DNA from: Silene latifolia
Taxonomy: Eukaryota > Streptophyta > Magnoliopsida > Caryophyllales > Caryophyllaceae
DNA: 64,000 nucleotides
Assembly: GCF_048544455.1 (NCBI RefSeq)
Contig: NC_133534.1
Span: 220,934,292 to 220,998,291 of the forward strand
Direction: 5' to 3'
Shown here: positions 56,180 to 64,000 of the stretch, piece by piece
Position numbering within the stretch: the first letter of the stretch is position 1
Layout: each line of letters starts with the position of its first letter
Notes under the pieces: generated by a model
Databases searched by the model: none
The model's input: only the letters and a program-made list of their open reading frames with translations
Told to the model about the DNA's origin: nothing
Program-made: the position numbers and the translations under genes

Positions 56180-57252
56180 TGATAGTAATGTATTGTGTCG
56201 GTCTAAGAGGGTGATTTTATCACCCTCGTGTCTTTTAATATGGGTCTTTTGGTACACTTTTCCTAACATTTGGCAATTGGTTATGTGGTGGTAACTTGTG
56301 CACTTTAACTCGGTTGGGCACTCAATCCTTAATGCATGGAACCCGAGCGGCAATAGAGCACCTTTCAAAGGTCAAGACAAGGCACAAGAGGATCACTTGT
56401 AACCCGAAAACCAGTTGGGAGAAGTAGGAATGAAGACTAGAAGAAATGAAGGCAATTGAAGAGGTCTAGCTCGTGGAAAATAGAAGTCCAAAAATGCGAG
56501 CTGTGCGCGCAGCCTGCGCAAACAAAGGTGCAAAAGCACTATTGCGCAGTAAGAACAAAGTGCTTGCGCAGCTGCGCAGCTCTGCTATGCGGGTTTTCTA
56601 ATCTTCTTTTTGGGCTTCTTAAGTAGAAATCTTTCTAGGTTTTCGTGAAGCCATATATATACCCGAGAGTTTGAAGACCTAAGACATTCACCTACCATCC
56701 TTTCATCTCATCTAATCTCATTTTTAGGGTTCTAATCTTGTAATAATTTAGAGACTATTTCCATTCAAAGTTGTAATCTTTCTTTATTTCTTTGGGTTTT
56801 GAAGACTATGGAAGGCTAAATCCTTCCCTTCTTGGTGTAATTCATCCAAAGTCTCCAACTTTGGTATTGTAAGACTCTTTTAATCTCCTCTTATTTATCT
56901 AATGATCTTTCCTTATGCTTAATCTTCATGTTGAATGAGTTTATGTTTGGGTTGGCCATCCATGCTTCTTATTTGTTCAACTATTGCAAATTCTAGAGAA
57001 ATGGTTTAATCTATCTAGGATTGTTTGGCGCAAGCTTGTTGTATGTTGATTTGGTTTAAAGGATTCATGCAATAAGTAGGAAATTTCATGTCTTTTCTCA
57101 TTTGTATGGTTTAATCTTGTGAGAATTGATCCTAGCTTCTTGTCTTGGCACAACTCTTAATGCTCATGTTTGATTTGCACTCATGGTTTAATGAATTGTT
57201 GATTAAACTTGGAGGACATGCATAGATGGTTTAATTTGTGCTTGTTATTATC
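56180..57252 (+). repeat. 3' LTR of Athila element, truncated by LINE
   Basis: Begins TGATAGTAATG as the 5' LTR. About the first 540 bp match 45015-45545 almost exactly outside the GCGC-rich block. The remainder is related but clearly diverged. It ends where a LINE poly-T begins. Confidence 0.85.
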
Positions 57253-57336
57253 TTTTTTTTTTGTAGAAATCAGCTTCTCATTAGAAAAAGAGAATTTCAT
57301 ACAAAGTAGAACCACTATAAAAGCAAAATGACCAAT

Positions 57337-60300
57337 CTAACTAGCCATATGCTCAAGAACTTCCTCTAGTATACTACTATTAATATTAGCATACAATCGA
57401 ATAGAAACATAATATTTAATTTGATAGACAACTTGCTCAATTGTGCGAGAAACCCCTCTGAAGATGCGCCAGTTCCTTTCTTGCCAAAGAAAGTAAACCG
57501 TGGCAGCCAAACAACACCGAGCTCGTTTTTTCCTCCAACCCTTACCACGGTACCTGGATAACTTTAGGAGCTCCTGATGCAGACACAAAGGTCTCCTCGT
57601 GACCCCTAGCCAGAGCAGAATAGTTTGGTACACGGCCCTTGAAAAGGAACAAGAGAAGAACAAGTGTGAATGGTCCTCGGTTGACGGACATAGGTAGCAC
57701 TGTTGACAAGATGCAAACCTCTCCTATTCAAATTATCAGTAGTGGCCAGCCCCTTTTGCACTGCCATTCTCACAAGCATAGCATGCCTAGGCATAACCAC
57801 TCCATCCAAAGTAGGCTTAGTCCAATGGAGATTAGAGTGTCGCCCATGAAAAACTGCATATACCTGATACAAATGCAGCTTACCAGTCCTACTCCATTCC
57901 TGTAGTGAAGCATGTGCAGCTGCATTTGAACCAGTCAGTCCAGCAAATTCATCTCGTGCAGCAAAGATAGCTTTCCAAACCGTGGAGGTGGACTGTGATG
58001 GCATCACACTCCAACAGTCCAAACCCTGCAGATGATAGTGCGACACCACGCACCGGATGGAAGGGGATGCAGTAGAAATCCTCCAAAACATTCTCTCAAA
58101 GAACAAAGTTTTGTTCCACTTAATTTCTCTAATATCGACCCTCCTTGTGCCCCCGCTCCTACATACTTTTGCCACGCAAAGAACACCAGTTTGTGTGCAC
58201 CCTGGTATCCCCATAGAAAACGCCTACACATTTTGTCTATCTCATGGATGACCCCCTTAGGCAGAAGAAAACTTGCACACCAAAAGCTCTCAATACCAAA
58301 TACAACAGTGTTGATGAGCTGAATCTTCCCAGCATAGGAAAGATTACAATTAGCCTAGTGATTAATCTTGGCCTTAATTTTTTCAAGTAAAGAGAAGTAC
58401 ATGTCCTTTGTCAGTCTGGATGAGTGAAGGGGAACACCAAGATACTTGAAGGGAAATGTCCCCTCCAAATAACTAGTATCCCTAAGAATTAGTTCCTTTA
58501 CCTCTGAGTGCACTCCCCCAAAATAGATGTTAGTTTTGGAGGGGTTAGGAGTCAGACCAGAAACATCAGCAAAAAGATGCAAACTAGCTTCAACAGCTTT
58601 GATAGAAGGGTAATCACCTCTTGTGAAAACAAGCAGGTCGTCTGCAAAAATAAGATGAGAGAGACCTATCCTGCAGCATTTTGGATGAAAGCTGAACTGC
58701 TTGTGCTCTGGTAACTTCCTGAGAATCCTAGATAAGACCTCCATGCAGAGTACAAAGAGCAGGGGGGAGAGGGGGTCACCCTGCCTTAGCCCCCTCTGCC
58801 CAGCAAAATAACCCACTGAAGAACCATTAATATTAAGAGAGAACTTAGGAGAAGTTACACAAGTGATGATCCAATTGCAAAACTTAGGGGGCAAACCAAA
58901 CAAAGGCAGAATAGTCCTCAAAAAATCCAAATGAACCGAGTCAAAAGCTTTACGAATATCCACTTTAATAACACATCTAGGGGAGGAATTCTGTCTACCA
59001 TAACCAGAAACCAATTCATGAGCCAACATGGTATTATCTACTATTGATCTCTCTTGCACGAAAGCAGCTTGTTCAAGCCCCACTATATCAGGCATAACTT
59101 TCTTAAGCCTATTAGTAAGGATCTTACTAATGGTTTTGTAAATAGTTGAGCAGCAGGATATAGGCCTATAATCCAGAACAGAACTAGGGTTATCACCCTT
59201 AGGAATCAAAGTAATCAGGGTTGAATTGATCTCCTTGAGTAGTTTCCCAGTTCGAAAAAAGTCCAGGATTGCCTTAATGAATTCACCCTTAATTATATCC
59301 CAAGATTGACGGAAAAAACCAGATGAAAAACCATCTGGACCAGGGCTCTTGTTAATATCAATTGCAAAAAGAGCATCATGAATCTCAGACTCAGAAACCT
59401 CTTGAAGGAGCAGACCCTCTGATTGAGCTCCTAAGCAGTGCCCACTGAGAATAATGGCAGGATCAATATCCTTAATGGCAGTAGAAGTACCCAGTAAACT
59501 TCTATAATACTCAAGGAAAGCATTAGAGATAGTGTCATGAGTACTGCAGTCATTACCATTCATGTCCTTCACCTTACTGATATGACAACTACTCCTTCTA
59601 ACAGCCATTTTAGCAAAAAAGTATGAAGTATTTGCATCCATCATCTGAATACCATGAGCTTTAGCCCTCTGACAAGCAGCACTAAGCTCAGCATTTTTTA
59701 AGGTGCAATACTGTAAGCACAGCTCTTTCTCCTCTAGCATCAAGGCAGCATTCATGGGATCCCTCTGAAGTTTGCCTTGACAGTCCTGAAGCTCACTCAT
59801 CTTCTTTTTAGCTCTCTCAGTAAGACTAGAGTAAGTCTTGTGATGGAGGACTTTTAAGCGTTGCTTAGCCACTTTCAGATGCTGGACAAGTTTATACATA
59901 CTACACCCAGAAATTCTCTTCTGCCAAACCTCCTTAACAATATCAGGGAAAGAAGGGTCCTGAGCCCAGCAGTTAAGGAACCTAAACTGCTTGGGTCTGG
60001 GCACTTCAGTGGAAGGAATATTAACCACTAAGGGTGAGTGATCAGACACCCCAGCTGCAAGAGAATCAGCATAGGAATGAGGGAACAGAGCAGCCCATTC
60101 CATATTAATGAGGACCCTATCAAGTTTCATCCATTTCCTATCACAATCCTCTTGCTTATTCGTCCAAGTAAAAGCAAAGCCATGAGTGACCATGTCTTCC
60201 AACCCAGCCATAGTGACTGCATCATTAAAATCAACTAAAGCCTGAAGGTTAGCAGCAGTATTACTAATCCTCTCATCCAGACTTCTCACACAATTGAAAT

Positions 60301-60710
60301 CCCCAAGACAAACCCAAGGACAAGTAGGCTTTATCCCCTTCAGAAATGTCCAGAGATCAACCCTCCCTTCCAAAGAATTAAGGCCATAAACAAAAGTAAC
60401 CTGGTAGGTGACACATCCAGGAGCCTCAACTTGCAAATGAACCCATTGGACTCCAGAAGACAGAGCAGTAACCACTAAAGAAGCTTTATTCCAAATAACC
60501 CAAAGCCTACCATTAGAGTGGTAGTCATAATTATGCAAAACTTTAAAATGTTTAAAACCAAGCTTTCTAACAGAGTTGAAATTAGGAAAACGAACCCTAG
60601 TTTCATTTATTCCCATGATATCCAATTTTTGAGAGGTAAAAAAAATCCACTATCTCATGCTGCTTAAAACCTTTATTCATCCCCCGAATATTCCAAACAC
60701 CAATTTTCAT
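57337..60710 (-). pseudogene. LINE ORF2 (endonuclease and reverse transcriptase), three lesions
   Basis: The start ATG at 60710 gives MKIGVWNIRGMNKG, the canonical APE-type endonuclease N-terminus. A base gained in the A8 run at 60638-60645 breaks the frame, which resumes as MGINETR. Endonuclease: CLGDFNCVRSLDER and SDHSPLVV. RT: ITLIPKGDNPSSVLDYRPIS, KVDIRKAFDSVHLDFL, RGLRQGDPLSPLLFVLCMEV and catalytic LIFADDLLVF. An in-frame TAG at 58354-58352 stands where tryptophan is expected (INH*AN...). Beyond it the zf-RVT-like C-terminal region continues (CRRFLWGYQGAHKL, then in other frames WKAIFAARDEFAGL and VYFLWQERNWRIFRG) with a further frame change near 58100. No RNase H domain seen. Confidence 0.85.
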
Positions 60711-61988
60711 GGAGATATGGGGGGTGGGTCTTCAGTATCACTAAACTCCACTTCCTCAAAATGAACCTCCACTCTCATATTATCCACCACATTAAGAATT
60801 GGAACAACCTTATATTTCTGCAGGATCTCACCACCTTTATCAGGAGTGACTGACTGAGTACTTGCCTCTTTGGACCTCTCATTCCTTACCACTGGAATAA
60901 CAGCAGCAGTGGTAGGAGCCTGCACCTCTGCAGCAGATGCTTTCATGACAGGGGCCTGCACCTTATCAGTGGCAGGGGCCTTCACCTCAGCAGCAACTGG
61001 AGGAGTAGTGACAGGGTCAACAACAACTGGTTCCTTAGCTGGTTTCTTTAGAAACCTACACTGTTTCACATCATGTCCTAACTTCTTACAGTGTGTGCAA
61101 TAGTAGGGCAACCATTCAAACACAACCCTCTGAAGGACTTGACCATAAGGAGTATACAAAAGTATATCCTCAGGCAGCTTTTGTGATACATCCACTTCAA
61201 TCATAAGCCTAGCAAATGATAATCTCTCCTTGTTAGTAGTCACGGGATCAAAGATACATGGGAGTACCTATCTTGCTAGCAATCTTACTTAAAGCCTTCT
61301 CAGACCAAAAAATAGGATCTAAATCTGGTAAAGTGACCCAAACTGGTACCCTTGAGACAGAATCCAATTCCTTAGAGATTTGAGGAGTCCATCTCTTCAT
61401 GACCAGAGAATGATTACCCAAGCTCCAAGTACTCCCCCTGAGAATTGTACATAAATCTTTCTCAGAGTGAAACCGGAAGTAGAACCATCCCTTCTTGTAA
61501 TACAGAACTTCCGGTTTTGTCACATGGTTCCAGGACTTGCTAACAAATTCCCGAACCTGAACAAGCGACGGCTTACCCCCTAGAAATTGATCCACAAGAG
61601 TATTTGACCAATACGCTAGTTCATCTTCAATATCAGCTTCATCAATGACGACCCCAACAGTATCCACTGAGTCTGTAACATAATGAAGTTCCATTCCTAC
61701 AGGTGCCTTTGAAATCCTCTCAACCCATGTCGGTTTCACAGGAGGCACAACCACAGGGGTAGGGACAGCAATCGAAGGAGTAACTACAGGAGTAGAGGTT
61801 TTTGGTGGAGAAACCCCTATCCGAGAGGTCGATTTAGGGTTCGCAGACGAAGAGGCTACAAGAGCATCATTAATACGATCATTAAGCAGAAGTACCTGGG
61901 GAGAGGAAAGAGCTTCATCAGTTGGAGCTGTTTGAGATCGTCCCCGGCGGAGTATAGCGGTCGGAGCGGTATTGCGTGGTCTTGCCAT
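60707..61988 (-). pseudogene. LINE ORF1 (DUF4283 and zinc knuckle), one frameshift
   Basis: The first part (61988-61248) has a Pro/Val-rich N-terminus and a DUF4283-type RNA-binding region (FVSKSWNHV, GWFYFRFHSEKDLCTIL, GSTWSLGNHSLVMKRW, VPVWVTLPDLDP). A one-base loss near 61247 moves the frame. The second part continues ERLSFARLMIEVDV and has a CTHCKKLGHDVKQC zinc knuckle. It ends EDPPPISP with TGA at 60709-60707. ORF1 proteins of plant L1 elements bind the RNA and chaperone integration. The stop overlaps the ORF2 start. Confidence 0.82.
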
Positions 61989-62096
61989 GTCCGGAAAAAG
62001 AGAGATCTAGAATCGCATTTAGATCGCCCTTAGAGAGAGCCTCTCAGGAGTCCGGATACTTGATTATTATTATATACTTACAACTATTTGTTATTT

Positions 62097-62594
62097 NNNN
62101 NNNNNNNNNNNNNNNNNNNNNNNNNNNNNNNNNNNNNNNNNNNNNNNNNNNNNNNNNNNNNNNNNNNNNNNNNNNNNNNNNNNNNNNNNNNNNNNNNNNN
62201 NNNNNNNNNNNNNNNNNNNNNNNNNNNNNNNNNNNNNNNNNNNNNNNNNNNNNNNNNNNNNNNNNNNNNNNNNNNNNNNNNNNNNNNNNNNNNNNNNNNN
62301 NNNNNNNNNNNNNNNNNNNNNNNNNNNNNNNNNNNNNNNNNNNNNNNNNNNNNNNNNNNNNNNNNNNNNNNNNNNNNNNNNNNNNNNNNNNNNNNNNNNN
62401 NNNNNNNNNNNNNNNNNNNNNNNNNNNNNNNNNNNNNNNNNNNNNNNNNNNNNNNNNNNNNNNNNNNNNNNNNNNNNNNNNNNNNNNNNNNNNNNNNNNN
62501 NNNNNNNNNNNNNNNNNNNNNNNNNNNNNNNNNNNNNNNNNNNNNNNNNNNNNNNNNNNNNNNNNNNNNNNNNNNNNNNNNNNNNNNNNNNNNN
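62097..62594. other. Assembly gap (498 N)
   Basis: A run of undetermined bases. Apparent reading frames through it are meaningless. The true size may differ. Confidence 1.
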
Positions 62595-63896
62595 TCTATG
62601 AAGGCCGTTGAGCCTTGGTATACTAACCTTGTCAACTATATGGTAACAAAGAAATTTCCACCGTCACTCTCATCAAGTCAAAGGAATAGGATAAAGGCCG
62701 ATTCTAGATTCTACATATGGGATGAGCCATACCTATGGAAGATGTGCCAAGATCAAGTCATTCGGCGTTGTGTGCCGGATGTAGAGATTCCATCCATCCT
62801 CAAACATTGCCACGAGTACGCTTGTCGGGGTCACTTTGGGCCTCATAGAACGGCACGGAAAATCCTAGAGTGCGGGTTCTATTGGCCCAAGTTGTTCAAA
62901 GATGCTCATACTTTCGTCAATACTTACGATAGATGCCAACGTTTTGGCAACATCTCACGTAGAAACGAAATGCCCCAACAACCGATGCTTTATTTGGAGA
63001 TTTTCGATGTATGGGGAATAGACTTCATGGGAACATTCCCTAATTCTTATGGATACTTCTACATCCTCTTGGCAGTTGATTACGTGTCTAAGTGGGTGGA
63101 AGTCATTCCCACGAAATGTGATGATGCAAAAACGGTGAAGGCATTTGTCAAGAGCAACATATTCTCAAGGTTCGGCTTCCCAAAGGCCATTGTGAGTAAT
63201 AGGGGAACTCAATTTTTCAACAAGGTGATCTCAACCTTGCTTCAAAAATATGGTGTGCTTCACAAGGTTTCTACGGCCTATCACCCCCAAACAAACGGCC
63301 AAGCGGAAGTCTCTAACCGGGAGATTAAGCATATATTGGAAAGAACGGTCAATCCCGACCGAAAAGATTGGAGCAAGAGGCTTGAAGATGCTCTATGGGC
63401 TTATAGAACGGCTTATAAGACCCCAATCGACATGTCTTCATATAGGCTAATTTATGGGAAGGGATGCCACCTTCCCGTAGAAGTTGAACACAAAGCCTAT
63501 TGGGCCATCAAAGCTTTCAATCAAAATGTCGATGAGGCGGGATTGTACCGAAAGCTTCAAATTCAAGAATTGGAAGAGTTTAGGCACAATGCCTATCACA
63601 ATGCTAGTATTTACAAGGAAAAGGCTCGGTCTTGGCATGACAAGATGGTAACAAGAAGGGTTTTTAAAGAGGGACAAGATGTTTTGGTTTTTCAAAGTCG
63701 TCTCAAGAATTTTTCCGGCAAGCTAGGGTCGAGGTGGTTTGGGCCTTACAAAGTCAAGAAAGTCTTTCCGCATGGAGTAGTGGAGGTAGAAGACCCGACC
63801 TCGGGAAAAGTGATAAAGGTCAATGGGCAACGGTTGAAGAATTACTTCAAGGGAATCGAGTTACAAGGTGAAGAAGATCCAATTTACAAAGATTAA
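62595..63896 (+). pseudogene. Second Athila-like pol, integrase portion, with lost key residues
   Basis: Open frame from the gap to TAA at 63894. It aligns throughout with 51117-52432 of the first Athila copy but with many substitutions (for example [20 protein letters not shown]). The zinc region reads VNTYDRCQR where the first copy has VNTCDKCQR, so one zinc cysteine is gone. The second catalytic aspartate is replaced: VSNRGTQF against ISDRGTHF. The first Asp (WGIDFMG) and the Glu ([12 protein letters not shown]) remain. It ends EEDPIYKD, followed by a region matching 52440-52560. Frame retention with loss of key residues suggests a copy no longer under selection, or mobilised by others. 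Confidence 0.85.
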
Positions 63897-64000
63897 ATCT
63901 CCAACAATGACTTTGTCGAGCCATCGACATTAAATAACGACAAATTTGTAAATATTCTATCCCAATTTAATTGCTTTCCTAGCGTAGTTTATTTCCGCAA
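63897..64000 (+). other. Start of pol-3' ORF spacer of second Athila-like copy
   Basis: Matches 52443-52555 closely (TTTGTCGAGCCATCGAC and TTTATTTCCGCAA motifs). It continues beyond the window. Confidence 0.8.

Larger units (their letters stand above)
45015..57252 (+). mobile_element. Athila-type Ty3/gypsy retrotransposon, 3' LTR cut by a LINE
   Basis: Left LTR 45015-46515, primer site TGGCGCCGTTGCCGGGG (46521-46537), diagnostic for Athila. Then gag, protease, RT-RNase H-integrase, a 1.1-kb spacer, a further 581-591 codon ORF, a purine tract GTGTGGGGGAG (56168-56178), and the right LTR from 56180, interrupted at 57253 by a LINE poly-T. Only two coding lesions were found, an in-frame TAG between gag and protease (48445) and a one-base frameshift at about 49038. 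The left target bases should be CATTC (45010-45014). The right side is lost. Confidence 0.92.
57253..62053 (-). mobile_element. L1-type LINE, apparently near full length
   Basis: The 3' end on the minus strand is a short A-run (T-run 57253-57262) inside the Athila 3' LTR. ORF1 starts at 61988 after a short 5' UTR that ends near 62053 (approximate). ORF2 has endonuclease, RT and a C-terminal cysteine/histidine region. No second LTR half or clean target duplication could be confirmed on the right because of the assembly gap. The shared TTATTAT on both sides is too short to be sure. Coding lesions: -1 at about 61247, +1 in an A8 run at 60638-60645, TAG at 58352. Confidence 0.88.

Noticed and set aside
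62084-62635. Long frames across the run of N
   Set aside because: Undetermined bases cannot support a reading frame. Only 62595-63896 is real sequence.

Overview
The window is plant nuclear DNA from a transposon-rich region. It holds a phytocystatin and a WAT1/MtN21-type transporter gene, both with spliceosomal introns, surrounded by Ty1/copia and Ty3/gypsy LTR retrotransposons primed by tRNA-Met-like or Athila-type sites, plus a Helitron, MITEs, a SINE and an L1-type LINE. A eudicot is likely. Nothing in the sequence fixes the genus. Strand names refer to the given strand.

Layout. 1-2.7 kb: a phytocystatin gene (+) whose first exon lies left of the window, with a 453-bp Helitron in the intron. 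3.0-12.3 kb: a seven-exon WAT1-like gene (-). Its exon 5 is split by a 6.4-kb copia element with near-identical LTRs and a perfect 5-bp target duplication. Without the insertion the exons join into one 408-codon frame. 11.7-21.8 kb and 21.8-42.7 kb: two tandem copies of a segment that was about 3.6 kb when it duplicated. It contains WAT1 exon 1 with its promoter and a Tourist-like MITE, then a TRIM retrotransposon, a copia RNase H relic, a SINE, a Stowaway MITE, a (TA)n tract and the start of a TIR element. Copy 1 later gained a 6.2-kb element inside the (TA)n tract. That element carries LRR-receptor-kinase exons, an unknown coding exon, tRNA-like modules and a 121/242-bp tandem array. Copy 2 gained a degenerate gypsy element (23.2-29.8 kb), itself hit by a MITE and a 10.4-kb SIRE-like copia element (29.8-40.2 kb). 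42.7-44.9 kb: AT-rich DNA with no recognised gene. 45.0-57.3 kb: an Athila-type gypsy element with nearly intact gag, protease and pol and an intact 3' ORF. 57.3-62.05 kb: an L1-type LINE (-) inserted in the Athila 3' LTR. 62.1-62.6 kb: assembly gap. 62.6-64 kb: the pol 3' end of a second Athila-like copy.

The two host genes are convergent. The cystatin would inhibit papain-like proteases and, through its C-terminal extension, legumains. The WAT1-like protein would be a multi-spanning vacuolar or plasma-membrane transporter, but the allele shown cannot make it. The most informative points come from comparing duplicate with duplicate: an empty site proves the 6.2-kb (TA)n-embedded insertion, and mismatched flanks suggest ectopic recombination at the SIRE-like element. 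No self-contained new enzymatic system is visible. The least explained object is the 6.2-kb (TA)n-embedded element with its captured cargo.
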